A stretch of 64,000 bases of DNA from Pseudoxanthomonas sp. (GCF_027498035.1 NZ_CP114978.1:3348001-3412000); one strand, 5' to 3'. Counted from the first letter of the stretch, positions 16,908 through 25,375 are shown. The notes: generated by a model from the letters alone, not told the origin. Program-made: numbers and translations.

Positions 16908-18944
16908 TCATGCCGCGCGTGCGGGCGCGTAGCGGTCGAACTGCAGGCTGGCCGACGCGCGTCCCTGGGTCAGCGAACGCAGCGCGGTGGTGTAGGCCTG
17001 CAACTGGGCCAGTGGCGCCAGCGCCAGCACTTCCGCGCGCGCGCCGTGGTCTTCGATCGTCAGGACGCGGCCGTCGCGTCGCTGCAGGTCGCCGACCACA
17101 TCACCGACATGGCTGGCCGGCGTATCGATGGCCATCGCCATTACCGGCTCCAGCAAGACCGTCCCGCTGCGTTGCAAGGCGGTGCGGACCGCCTCGGACG
17201 CCGCGCGCTGGAACGCCATGTCCGACGAATCCACCGCGTGTGCCTCGCCATCGACCAGCGCGACCTCGACCCCGACCACCGGATAGCCACGCGGGCCTTC
17301 GGCCAGTGCCGCACGCACGCCTTTTTCGGTCGCGGCGATGAAGGCCCGCGGGACCACGCCGCCGGTCGTACGGTCGACGAACACCACCTGCCCGTCCTCG
17401 CGCGGTGCGATGTCCAGCACCACGCGCGCGAACTGGCCGTGTCCGCCAGTCTGCTTGGACAAGCGGCCTTCCACGCCGTGCAGCACCACGCGTGGCGTCT
17501 CCTGATAGGCCACCCGTGGCGAACCGGTGCGCACATCGACCTTCCACTCCGTCCGCAAGCGCTCGACCATCACCTCCAGGTGCAGCTCGCCCATGCCCCA
17601 GATCAGCGTCTCGCCGGTGTCTGGATCACTGGCGACGTGGAAGGACGGGTCCTCCTGCGCCAGTTGTGCCAGGCCCTGGCCGAGCCGGATCAGGTCGTTG
17701 GCATTGGCCGCACTCAGCCGCCACGACAGCACTGCCGGTTGCGCCTGGATGCTTTCCAGGCGTAACGGCCGCGCGGTCGCACTCAGCGTTTCGCCGCTGG
17801 CCACGTCCTTCCAGCCGAGTACCGCGACGATCTCGCCGGCCTGCGCCTGGTCGATGTCGTGCACGCGGTCGGCCTGGACCACGGCCAGCCGGCCGATCCG
17901 GCGCGGGCGATCCTGCTGCGAAGACGCAACCTGGTCGCCCACCCGCAACGTGCCCGAATACACCCGGACGAACGCCAGTGCCGCGTGTTCCTGGTGGGTG
18001 ATCTTGAACACCAGCGCCGCCAGCGGACCGGCCGGCTCGGCGGCGAGCTGCACGTCGCCATCGCTGCTCTCTGCGTGCACCGCCGGGCGATCCAGTGGCG
18101 AGGGCAGGTAGTCGACGATGGCGTCCAGCAGCAGTTCGACGCCCTTGTGCTTGAACGCCGAGCCCACCAGCACGGGAACGCCGGCACCGGCCAGCGTGCC
18201 GCGGCGCAGGGCGGCGCGCAGCAGGTCCGCACCGATGTCGCTGCCGTCCAGATAGGCATTGGCCAGCGCGTCGTCGTGGTCGGCCACGGCGGCGATCAGC
18301 TGTTCGCGGGCAGGCGCGTAACGGGCGTGTTCGTCGTCGGTCCACGGCCGCCGTGTCGCCGGCTGCGGATGCTGCCAGCCGACGATGCTGCGTTCGACCA
18401 GATCGACCCAGCCGTCGAAGCTGCCATCGTCGCCCAGGGCGATGCCGAGCGGCCACGGCGTGGCATCGAGCTTGTCGTGCATCTGGGCGATGACCTTGTC
18501 GAACGCCGCGCCGGCGCGGTCCATCTTGTTGACGAAGGCCAGCAGCGGTACGCCGTGCCGGCGCGCCTGGCGCCACACGGTTTCCGACTGCGGCTGCACG
18601 CCATCGACTGCGGAAAACACCGCGACCGCGCCATCAAGCACGCGCAGCGAGCGCTCCACCTCAATGGCGAAGTCGATATGGCCGGGCGTGTCGATCAGGG
18701 TCAGGTGATGTTCGGGCTCGGTGCGCGGCGCCCAATGCGCCTGCACGGCGGCCGCACCAATGGTGATGCCGCGTTCGCGTTCGATGGCCGAAAAATCGGT
18801 GGTGGCTGCGCCGTCGTGGACTTCGCCGATCCGATGGATCGCGCCGGTCCGCCACAGCAGGCGTTCGGTGAGGGTGGTCTTGCCCGCGTCGATATGGGCA
18901 ATGATGCCCAGGTTGCGGCGGCGGGACAGGGGCGTGGTGTTCAT
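16908..18944 (-). CDS. EF-G paralog (translation-factor GTPase)
   Basis: The 678-residue protein is a full-length EF-G relative. It has G1 AHIDAGKTT at 16-24, effector/switch region RERGITI, G3 DTPGH, G4 NKMD and G5-like SAFK, then domains II-V including the domain IV loop SKQTGGHGQFARV. EF-G drives tRNA-mRNA translocation. Paralogs of this type may act in ribosome recycling, under stress, or in antibiotic protection; which applies here is not known. No ribosomal-protein operon (rpsL, rpsG, tuf) surrounds it, so it is probably not the main fusA. Its leader has a short peptide, hairpin and terminator, suggesting regulated expression. Confidence 0.85.
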   Translation of the reverse strand: MNTTPLSRRRNLGIIAHIDAGKTTLTERLLWRTGAIHRIGEVHDGAATTDFSAIERERGITIGAAAVQAHWAPRTEPEHHLTLIDTPGHIDFAIEVERSLRVLDGAVAVFSAVDGVQPQSETVWRQARRHGVPLLAFVNKMDRAGAAFDKVIAQMHDKLDATPWPLGIALGDDGSFDGWVDLVERSIVGWQHPQPATRRPWTDDEHARYAPAREQLIAAVADHDDALANAYLDGSDIGADLLRAALRRGTLAGAGVPVLVGSAFKHKGVELLLDAIVDYLPSPLDRPAVHAESSDGDVQLAAEPAGPLAALVFKITHQEHAALAFVRVYSGTLRVGDQVASSQQDRPRRIGRLAVVQADRVHDIDQAQAGEIVAVLGWKDVASGETLSATARPLRLESIQAQPAVLSWRLSAANANDLIRLGQGLAQLAQEDPSFHVASDPDTGETLIWGMGELHLEVMVERLRTEWKVDVRTGSPRVAYQETPRVVLHGVEGRLSKQTGGHGQFARVVLDIAPREDGQVVFVDRTTGGVVPRAFIAATEKGVRAALAEGPRGYPVVGVEVALVDGEAHAVDSSDMAFQRAASEAVRTALQRSGTVLLEPVMAMAIDTPASHVGDVVGDLQRRDGRVLTIEDHGARAEVLALAPLAQLQAYTTALRSLTQGRASASLQFDRYAPARAA

Positions 18945-18977
18945 ACGGGTGACTCCAATGCGTTGCCAACGAAAGTG

Positions 18978-19011
18978 GCCGTCCGCATCGGTTGGCTTCG
19001 ACGCGGACGGC
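18978..19011 (-). promoter_or_regulatory. Leader hairpin before the EF-G paralog
   Basis: A 13-bp stem (12 Watson-Crick pairs and one G-U in RNA) with an 8-base loop begins at the last base of the leader-peptide stop codon. It ends 33 bases before the EF-G-like ATG. A ribosome stopping at the leader peptide would cover or open its 5' side. Confidence 0.6.
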
Positions 19012-19040
19012 TAGGGTTTGGTTTCCGGATCGAGGTGCAT
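19011..19040 (-). CDS. Putative nine-residue leader peptide
   Basis: ATG at 19040 (minus strand) is preceded at eight bases by a perfect AAGGAG and encodes MHLDPETKP before TAG. The strong ribosome site in front of so short a frame, directly followed by a stem-loop and the EF-G paralog, is the layout of translation-attenuation leaders. Expression is not shown. Confidence 0.5.
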   Translation of the reverse strand: MHLDPETKP

Positions 19041-19079
19041 GGCACGTGCTCCTTGGGGTTTGCAGCGGTGGAAAGGCAT

Positions 19080-19104
19080 AAAAAAAGCACCCGGGTGGGT
19101 GCTT
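19080..19104 (-). terminator. Terminator-like hairpin upstream of the leader peptide (possible attenuator)
   Basis: On the minus strand an AAGCACCC / GGGTGCTT stem with a four-base loop runs into seven T. No minus-strand gene ends here: the next gene leftwards in transcription (19422-19757) is on the plus strand. It therefore most likely terminates the EF-G leader transcript itself. The 300 bases upstream of it (19105-19421) hold no gene I can support. Confidence 0.65.
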
Positions 19105-19421
19105 GATCGGTAGAGCGGATGGCGCGCGCGGATCAGCGGGATCCAGCGTCCATCGGCCAGCACAGGCACACCCGGCCCGCGCTTGCGCGTGGGGTCATCG
19201 GCAATATCAACAGCGGATTGCGGGACATGGAGGTGTGCGGGAATGGGGCGGTGAGGCGCGCATTCTCTGCCTGCCCGGGCGTCGCTTCAAGCCCCGGGTG
19301 GGCTTATTGATGGAACGATGTGGAGCTAATGGCGCCCATCGTTCTGCCTGGTCCGGCTGCGGCATTCGCGCTGCGGTGCCGCTGGGCCTCACAATAGGCG
19401 GCCGTTTTGGATCGATGTGCC

Positions 19422-19757
19422 ATGAGAAAGACCTACCAGCTCCAGATTGAAGGCAAGAACCGCGACCGCCTGTTGGAGGCCAGCAAGCACGAGATCCGCA
19501 AGTACATCGCGCGCGAACAGCGCAAGGCGCTGCCGGCTGGCGCGGACGTGTGGCGTTTCGATGCGCGCCTGGGCGCCGATGAAGCCAGTGCCGCGGCGAT
19601 TTCTTCCGGTGAATTGATCCGTGGGATCGATGCGCTGCTGGCGGGTGGTGGCCATCAGTTCTTCGTCGAAGTGCTGGCCAAGCCGGGCACGCGCAATGCG
19701 CCTCCGGCCGAGAAGGCTGCGCCATCGGCCGAACTGGATTTCGACGACGAAGATTGA
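19422..19757 (+). CDS. Conserved protein, DUF6172-like
   Basis: The 111-residue protein starts MRKTYQLQIEGKNRDRLLEA, with a basic segment (KHEIRKYIAREQRKALPAG), a central conserved core (WRFDARLGAD, FFVEVLAKPG) and an acidic tail ELDFDDED. It resembles the uncharacterised family DUF6172 from memory; the function is unknown. ATG 19422 is chosen over 19407. It faces away from the EF-G paralog and sits tail-to-tail with the DEAD-box helicase. Confidence 0.7.
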   Translation: MRKTYQLQIEGKNRDRLLEASKHEIRKYIAREQRKALPAGADVWRFDARLGADEASAAAISSGELIRGIDALLAGGGHQFFVEVLAKPGTRNAPPAEKAAPSAELDFDDED

Positions 19758-19789
19758 AGCAGCGGCCGCGCTGGCGGCCGTGCGTGGAA

Positions 19790-21055
19790 TCAATCGGGCG
19801 TGTTGGCCGCGGCTTGCGCCGCGCGCAACTTGTCCTTCTTGCTGGGCCGGCGGCCCTTGATGCCGCCGTTGTGATCGCCGACCACCGATGGCACGGCTGC
19901 CTCGGCTGATGGTTCGAAGCCGGTGACGCGTTCGCGCGGCACGCGCACCCGCTGGCGTTTCTCGATCAGCCGCAGCTGCGGCTCGGTCGATGCACTGACG
20001 AAGCTGATTGCGGTACCGCTGGCGCCGGCGCGGCCGGTGCGGCCGATGCGGTGGGTGTAATCGGCCGCAGCGCGCGGCAGGTCGTAGTTCACCACCAGCG
20101 GCAGCGCCGGGATGTCCAGCCCGCGCGCGGCGACATCGGTGGCGACTACCACCTGGAGTGCATTGGCCTGGAAATCGCGCAGCACCTGCTGGCGTCGGCC
20201 CTGGCTGAGGGTGCCGTGCAGCGCCTGCGCGGCGATGCCGTTGCGTTCCAGCTTGTCGGCGACGGTGTCGGCGGTGTGGTGGCTGGCGACGAATACCAGT
20301 GCCTGGGTCCAGCCTTCTTCCTGCAGCAGGTGGCGCAGCAACGCGGTGCGCTGCTGCGGATCGACCTCGATCGCGCGCTGGGTGATGTCCGGTGGTGGCT
20401 GCGTGCTGTCATCGCCATCCACCTGTTGCGGCGCATGCAGCAGGCGCCGTGCGAGCGCGGCGATGTTGTCGGGCAGCGTGGCCGAGACCAGCACGGTCTG
20501 GCGCCTGGCCGGCAGCAGCTTCTGGATGGCGTCCAGTTCATCGCCGAAGCCCAGGGCGAGCAGCTGGTCGGCTTCGTCCAGCACCAGCGTGGACAGCGTG
20601 TCCAGGCGCAGCGCGTTGTGCTGGACCAGGTCGAGCAGGCGGCCGGGCGTGGCGACCACGATCTCGGCACCGCCGCGCAGGGATTTCAATTGTGGATTGA
20701 GCGACACGCCGCCGATGGCCGTGGCCACGCGCGGGCGCTGCGGCAGCTGGCTGCCGAGCTGCACCAGTGTCTCGCTGACCTGGGTGGCCAGTTCGCGCGT
20801 GGGCACCAGCACCAGCGCATGCAGCTGCTGGGCGGTGCAGCGCGGCGCCTGCGCGCAGCGCTGCAGCAGCGGCAGTGCGAACGCCGCAGTCTTGCCGCTG
20901 CCGGTCGGCGCGCGGATCAACACGTCCAGGCCCTGCAGCAGGGGCGGAATAGCGCGTGCCTGCACCGGACTGGGCGCGGTGACGCCGGCCTGTTCCAGTG
21001 CACGGGCCAGGAACGGCAGCAGATCGGGGGCGAAGCCAAGCGAATCGAAGGACAT
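19790..21055 (-). CDS. DEAD-box ATP-dependent RNA helicase, RhlE-like
   Basis: 421 residues with the full motif set: Q-motif segment ending in SPVQARAIP, Walker A APTGSGKTAA, PTRELA, TPGR, DEAD in LVLDEADQ, SAT, RGLDIP and HRIGRTGR. The short basic tail (GRRPSKKDKLRAAQ) is typical of RhlE-like helicases that remodel structured RNA and ribosome precursors. The start ATG 21055 (MSFDSLGF) matches the family; frames upstream are weaker. It lies next to the end of the bkd operon but is probably separate. Confidence 0.9.
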   Translation of the reverse strand: MSFDSLGFAPDLLPFLARALEQAGVTAPSPVQARAIPPLLQGLDVLIRAPTGSGKTAAFALPLLQRCAQAPRCTAQQLHALVLVPTRELATQVSETLVQLGSQLPQRPRVATAIGGVSLNPQLKSLRGGAEIVVATPGRLLDLVQHNALRLDTLSTLVLDEADQLLALGFGDELDAIQKLLPARRQTVLVSATLPDNIAALARRLLHAPQQVDGDDSTQPPPDITQRAIEVDPQQRTALLRHLLQEEGWTQALVFVASHHTADTVADKLERNGIAAQALHGTLSQGRRQQVLRDFQANALQVVVATDVAARGLDIPALPLVVNYDLPRAAADYTHRIGRTGRAGASGTAISFVSASTEPQLRLIEKRQRVRVPRERVTGFEPSAEAAVPSVVGDHNGGIKGRRPSKKDKLRAAQAAANTPD

Positions 21056-21159
21056 GCAGCGCATCGGAAGCGGAAGGGGAGTGCCACGCATCGGCAGGCG
21101 GGGCGCGAGGACCAGGGCCGCATCCTACGCTGGCCGCGGGCATGGGCCGGAAACGGCAA

Positions 21160-21177
21160 CGCCGGCTTGCGCCGGCG
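21160..21177 (-). terminator. Possible terminator of the bkd operon
   Basis: CGCCGGC / GCCGGCG hairpin with a TTGC loop, 28 bases past the bkdC stop. The following bases are only weakly T-rich, so it may be only partly effective. Confidence 0.4.
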
Positions 21178-21204
21178 CTGCCTGGGTGACGCGAGGCGAC
21201 TGGG

Positions 21205-22575
21205 TCAGTCGGCCAGCGCCAGATCGTCGATCAGCGCGCGCAAGAAGCGCGCCGCTTCGCCGCCGGTGCAGGCTCGGTGGTCGAAGGTGACAGACAGCGG
21301 GATGACCTTGTGCGATTCGAAGCCGCCCATCACCGGGGTCATCTGGAAGCGCGCGCGGCCGGCGGCGACGATGCTCACGCACGGCACCACCACGATCGGC
21401 GTGGCGTAGCGCCCGGCGAACATGCCGAAGTTGCTCAGCGAGATCGTGTAGCCGGTCAGCTCGGTGGCCGGGATGGAGCGGTCGAGCACCTGCGCGCGCA
21501 GGCGATTGACCGATTCGCGCACGCCGCCGGCGTCGAGCAGGTCGGCATTGCGCAGCGCAGGCACGAACAGGCCGTCGTCGGTGTCCACGGCGATGCCGAT
21601 GTCCACGTGCGGATGCAGGGTGCGGGTCAGCGCCTGGCCGTCGAACCAGGCGTTCATCGCCGGCACCGCCTTGCACGCGGCCACGATGCCGCGCACCAGG
21701 CGTGCGGTGACATCGCTGCCGGGCACCCAGGCGTGGATGTCGGCGTCGTCGTTGAGGGTGGTGGCCACGACCTGTGCATGCGCGTCGGCCATGACCCGGG
21801 CCATGTTGCGGCGGACGCCGCGCAGCGGCTCGGGCTGGCCGCTGGCGCTCACGCCCGGAGGGGCGGTGCGCATCGGCTTGCCGCTGGCCGACAGCGCGGT
21901 GCGCGCGCGGTTGGGGTCAATGGCGGGCGCGGGGCTGGGTGCGGGCGCTGCGACGCGTGCGGCAGGCGTCGGCGTGGCACCGACCTTGGCCGAGCCATCG
22001 GCCGCGGCCTGCTTCACATCGGCCATGGTCACCACGCCCTCGGCGCCGGTGGCGCGCACGCGAGCCAGGTCCACGCCCAGCTTGCGCGCCATCGCGCGCA
22101 CCGCCGGCATCGCCTTGACCCCGCCGACGGCCACGGCCGCTTCGGTCTGTACGGCATTGGAGGACTGCATCGCGCCGACCACGGTGCCGGCATCGTCGCG
22201 CTCGTGGTCGAAGCTTTCGACCACCGTCTGCGGCGCAGGCGCCGCGGCAGGCCTGGCGGCGGCAGGCGCGGCTTTCGGCGGGCCATGCGAATGGCCGGTG
22301 TCCTGGCCGTCGGCGCGCTGGGGCAGGTTCGGGTCGGGTTCGAACTGGGCCAGCATCGCGCCGGTATCGACGATGTCGCCCGGTGCGCCGGCCAGCTTCA
22401 GCACCTTGCCCGACACCGGGGAGGGCACTTCGACCACGGCCTTGGCTGTTTCCATCGACACCAGCGGCTCGTCCAGGCGCACCACGTCGCCTTCCTTGAC
22501 GAACCACTCCACGATGGTCGCATCGGGCAGGCCTTCGCCCAGGTCGGGAAGGTGGAAGGTCTTGCTCTCACTCAT
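21205..22575 (-). CDS. bkdC: Branched-chain 2-oxoacid dehydrogenase E2 (lipoamide acyltransferase)
   Basis: 456 residues: an N-terminal lipoyl domain with the modified Lys in SMETAKAVVEV at about 44, an Ala/Pro linker, a peripheral subunit-binding domain (AVRAMARKLGVDLARV), a second linker and a C-terminal catalytic domain. The catalytic segment reads DHRACTGGEAARF, so the usual HxxxDG has Thr where Asp is common. E2 transfers branched acyl groups to CoA after E1. The ribosome site AGGA (22583-22586) lies inside the 3' arm of a long inverted repeat. No E3 (lpd) gene is in the window. Confidence 0.9.
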   Translation of the reverse strand: MSESKTFHLPDLGEGLPDATIVEWFVKEGDVVRLDEPLVSMETAKAVVEVPSPVSGKVLKLAGAPGDIVDTGAMLAQFEPDPNLPQRADGQDTGHSHGPPKAAPAAARPAAAPAPQTVVESFDHERDDAGTVVGAMQSSNAVQTEAAVAVGGVKAMPAVRAMARKLGVDLARVRATGAEGVVTMADVKQAAADGSAKVGATPTPAARVAAPAPSPAPAIDPNRARTALSASGKPMRTAPPGVSASGQPEPLRGVRRNMARVMADAHAQVVATTLNDDADIHAWVPGSDVTARLVRGIVAACKAVPAMNAWFDGQALTRTLHPHVDIGIAVDTDDGLFVPALRNADLLDAGGVRESVNRLRAQVLDRSIPATELTGYTISLSNFGMFAGRYATPIVVVPCVSIVAAGRARFQMTPVMGGFESHKVIPLSVTFDHRACTGGEAARFLRALIDDLALAD

Positions 22576-22769
22576 GGTTGGGTCCTACTGATGTGATTGG
22601 GGCCATCCACGTTGTCGTGTCCGGCCGCCAGGTGGTTGTGCGCGGCGCAGTTGCAGGCTTGCCGCCCGTTCAAGCCGCGCGCGGCCGGCTGGCGGCCGGA
22701 CACGGCAACCCGGAGGGCCGCGCTTGAGTGCACGCGGTGCGGCGTCATCACTCGGTCATTTATCGACAT
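22572..22769 (-). CDS. Possible 65-residue reading frame coupled to bkdC
   Basis: ATG 22769 has GAAGGA close upstream and the frame ends in a TGA that overlaps the bkdC ATG (ATGA). The sequence (MSINDRVMTPHRVHSSAALR then VAVSGRQPAARGLNGRQAC) resembles no family I know. It is encoded entirely within the inverted-repeat structure, so its composition may simply follow the RNA fold. It could act as a coupling frame whose translation opens the bkdC ribosome site. Confidence 0.35.
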   Translation of the reverse strand: MSINDRVMTPHRVHSSAALRVAVSGRQPAARGLNGRQACNCAAHNHLAAGHDNVDGPNHISRTQP

Positions 22770-22845
22770 AAATTCCTTCGTTCTTCCTTGCTCCACGCGC
22801 ACTCAAGTGCGGCGTGGTTGGTCCCAGTCACATCAGTAGGACCCA
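22579..22845 (-). repeat. Three-armed inverted-repeat structure between SH3-like gene and bkdC
   Basis: Three pairs of complementary arms lie in the bkd transcript. A: 22813-22845 with 22579-22611, 30 of 33 matched and the outer 18 perfect. C: 22793-22810 with 22720-22737, one mismatch and two G-U. B: 22689-22710 with 22610-22631, 20 of 22. They would form a three-way junction. Arm A contains the stop of the SH3-like gene on one side and the bkdC Shine-Dalgarno on the other. No flanking target duplication was seen. Confidence 0.8.
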
Positions 22846-23192
22846 TTCTCTTGAATCAATTCAATGGCGCGTGCGGGGATCCATCCGCTGCGTCCGTACG
22901 CATCGTGCGCCCACCACCAGCCGGCGTGTTCGCGTTCGACGGTCAACAGGTCGTCGACGTCGGCTTCCAGTTCCCGGGTGTCGTAATCCTGCTGGGCGAT
23001 GGCCGTGCCGACGTCATCCAGGTGGAAGACATCGGCGGGCATCCAGCCGCCCAGTCCCTGCGCCAGCGTGGCCCAGACGAAATCGGGCCACTCGGTGTCC
23101 GATGCGCCCAGCACCGCGCCTTCGCCGCGCGCAATGCGGATTGCTTCGCGGTCCGGTGCACGGTGTGCGGTGATCACGCGCGCGCGCGACAT
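22833..23192 (-). CDS. SH3-like domain protein inside the bkd operon
   Basis: This 119-residue protein appears to contain two bacterial SH3-like barrels, with conserved WVATLAQGLGGWMPADVF-type and WWWAHDAYGRSGWIPARAIE segments. Such variant SH3 domains bind peptides or proteins. The gene starts 13 bases after E1-beta with AGGA at a good distance and ends inside the 5' arm of the inverted-repeat structure. A role in assembling or regulating the dehydrogenase complex is suggested only by position. It has no signal peptide and so should be cytoplasmic. Confidence 0.75.
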   Translation of the reverse strand: MSRARVITAHRAPDREAIRIARGEGAVLGASDTEWPDFVWATLAQGLGGWMPADVFHLDDVGTAIAQQDYDTRELEADVDDLLTVEREHAGWWWAHDAYGRSGWIPARAIELIQENGSY

Positions 23193-23205
23193 GGCGGTGT
23201 CCTGC

Positions 23206-24264
23206 CTAGCCGCGGGCGAGGGTGCGTCTGGCGGCCGCGACCACGCGTTCGGTGCTGGGCATGTATTTCATTTCCAGTCGGAACAGCGGCATGTGCGTGT
23301 CCGGGCCGGTCACGCGTTCGACCGGCGCCAGCAGGTCGTACATGCATTCCTCGGCCAGGCGTGCAGCGATTTCCGCGCCGAAGCCCGCGGTGCGCGGCGC
23401 CTCATGCACGATCACGCAGCGGCCGGTCTTGGCCACCGACTCGGCGATGGTGTCGAAGTCCAGCGGGGTCAGCGTGGCCACGTCGATGACCTCGGCGCTG
23501 ATGCCTTCGGCGGCCAGTGCATCGGCCGCTTCCAGCGTCTCCTTGACCTGCGCGCCCCAGCTGACCAGGGTCACGTCCGCGCCGTCGCGTAGGACGAAGC
23601 ACACGTCCAGCGGCAGTGCCTCGCCGTCATCGGGCACCAGTTCCTTGTACTGGCGGTAGATGCGCTTGGGCTCGTAATAGATCACCGGGTCCGGGTCGCG
23701 GATCGCCGCCAGCAGCAGGCCGTAGGCGCGCTGCGGCGAGGACGGCATCACCACGCGCAGGCCGGGCACGTTGGTGAACATCGATTCGTTGGCTTCGGAG
23801 TGATGCTCCGGTGCGCGGATGCCGCCGCCCCACGGCACGCGCAGCACCATCGGGCAGTGCAGGCGACCACGGGTGCGGTAACGCAGGCGCGCGGCATGGC
23901 AGATCAGGTGGTCGATCATCGGATAGACGAAGCCGTCGAACTGCGCCTCGGCCACCGGTTTCATGCCCTGCGCGGCCATGCCCACGGTCAGGCCGGCGAT
24001 GGTGGTCTCGTCCAGCGGCGTGTCCAGGATGCGCGCGGAACCGAAGCGCTTCTGCAGCCCGGCGGTGGCGCGGAACACGCCGCCGTTGACGCCCACGTCC
24101 TCGCCCAGCACCACCACGGCCGGATCGTGCGAAATCTCCCAGGCCAGCGCCTGGGTGATGGCTTCGATCAGGGTGATCGGCGTGGCGGTCGGGGTTTCGG
24201 AATCGGTCATCGGCGCGGACTCCGACACGGTGTCATGGCTGGCGGTGGGCTTGTGGTCATCCAT
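23206..24264 (-). CDS. bkdA2: Branched-chain 2-oxoacid dehydrogenase E1 beta
   Basis: 352 residues with the E1-beta pattern: LGEDVGVNGGVFRAT, TPLDETTIAGLTVGMAAQG, AEAQFDGFVYP, the RVPWGGGIRAPEHHSE loop and a C-terminal transketolase domain (DVTLVSWGAQ, EAPRTAGFGAEIAA). With E1-alpha it decarboxylates 2-oxo acids from Val, Leu and Ile using thiamine diphosphate. The ATG lies 8 bases inside the end of E1-alpha with AGGAG upstream. A second Met at residue 19 is an alternative start, since the first residues are hydrophilic and poorly conserved. Confidence 0.92.
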   Translation of the reverse strand: MDDHKPTASHDTVSESAPMTDSETPTATPITLIEAITQALAWEISHDPAVVVLGEDVGVNGGVFRATAGLQKRFGSARILDTPLDETTIAGLTVGMAAQGMKPVAEAQFDGFVYPMIDHLICHAARLRYRTRGRLHCPMVLRVPWGGGIRAPEHHSEANESMFTNVPGLRVVMPSSPQRAYGLLLAAIRDPDPVIYYEPKRIYRQYKELVPDDGEALPLDVCFVLRDGADVTLVSWGAQVKETLEAADALAAEGISAEVIDVATLTPLDFDTIAESVAKTGRCVIVHEAPRTAGFGAEIAARLAEECMYDLLAPVERVTGPDTHMPLFRLEMKYMPSTERVVAAARRTLARG

Positions 24265-25375
24265 GGCGCTGCTCCTGGTCGCGCGCGATGGCTTCGGCGC
24301 GCTGCTTCAGCAGCTCCGGCGGTGGATCGGCGTACAGATAGTCGAACATGGCCTCCACCGGCTGCACCGGCGTGGACAGGTAGGCGTTGACCTCGTCGTC
24401 GACGCGGTGGCCGCATTCCTCCTTCCAGGCGGCTTCCCGTGCTTCGTCCCACAGGCCTTGCGCGGTCAGCCAGGCACGCATGCGCGGCACCGGATCACGC
24501 TCCCAGGCGGCCTTGACTTCGGCGTCGTCGCGGTAGCGGCGGGCGTCGTCGGCGGTGGTGTGGTCGGACAGGCGATAGGTGACGAACTCCAGCACCGTGC
24601 CGCCGTTGCCGCTGCGCGCGCGCTGCATCGCCTGCTCCATCGCGTCGAGCACGGCGATCAGATCGTTGCCGTCCACCTGCAGGCAGAACAGGCCACCCGC
24701 CAGGCCCTTCTGCGCCAGCGTCTGCGCGCCGGTCTGGGCCGAACGCGGCACCGAGATCGCCCAGCCGTTGTTGACGATGCCCAGCACCAGCGGCAGCTGG
24801 TAGGCGCCGGCCGAATTGAGCGCGGCATAGAAATCGGTCTTGGACGAACCGCCATCGCCGCAGGTGCTGACCGCCACGCGGTCTTCGCCGCGCAGCTTGA
24901 ACGCCAGCGCCGCGCCGGAGGCATGCAGGCACTGGGTGGAAATGGGCACCGACCAGGCGAAGTCGTTGCGCGGAATTTCGAAATCGTTGCCGCGCTCGTC
25001 GCCACCCCAGTACAGCAGCACTTCGCGCGGCTTCACCCCGCGCATGAACTGCGCGCCATATTCGCGATAGCTAGGTGCGAACACGTCTTCCGGCCGCATC
25101 GCCGCGCCAATCCCCACGTGCGTGGCTTCGTGGCCCAGGCAGCTGGCGTAGGTGCCCAGCTTGCCGGTGCGCTGCAGGGCGATGGCCTTGGTGTCGAAGA
25201 CACGGGTGAACAGCATCTGCTTGAACAGTTCGACCAGGCGGGCGGTGTCCTGTGCCAGCGCGGGCAGCGTGCGCCCGTTGGAAGTACCGTCCGGGTTGAG
25301 GTATTGCAGGTATTCGATCTGGAAACTGGCTGCCAGGGTCATGGCATCGTCGGTCTTGCGGAATGTGGACTTCAT
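24257..25375 (-). CDS. bkdA1: Branched-chain 2-oxoacid dehydrogenase E1 alpha
   Basis: 372 residues. The thiamine-diphosphate motif runs from GDGGSSKTDF to VNNGWAIS, and the phosphorylation-loop region RLSDHTTADDARRYR resembles branched-chain rather than pyruvate enzymes. The N-terminal EYLQYLNPDG also fits. The start is taken as ATG 25375 (next to ATG 25378); no clear ribosome site precedes it, and the frame further upstream runs into the terminator of the secreted nuclease. First gene of the operon E1a-E1b-SH3-E2. Confidence 0.9.
   Translation of the reverse strand: MKSTFRKTDDAMTLAASFQIEYLQYLNPDGTSNGRTLPALAQDTARLVELFKQMLFTRVFDTKAIALQRTGKLGTYASCLGHEATHVGIGAAMRPEDVFAPSYREYGAQFMRGVKPREVLLYWGGDERGNDFEIPRNDFAWSVPISTQCLHASGAALAFKLRGEDRVAVSTCGDGGSSKTDFYAALNSAGAYQLPLVLGIVNNGWAISVPRSAQTGAQTLAQKGLAGGLFCLQVDGNDLIAVLDAMEQAMQRARSGNGGTVLEFVTYRLSDHTTADDARRYRDDAEVKAAWERDPVPRMRAWLTAQGLWDEAREAAWKEECGHRVDDEVNAYLSTPVQPVEAMFDYLYADPPPELLKQRAEAIARDQEQRHG

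Noticed and set aside
16908..18944. A Tet(M)-like ribosome-protection protein
   Set aside because: Length and motifs match EF-G throughout, and I could not see residues that would single out Tet proteins. The leader keeps the question open.
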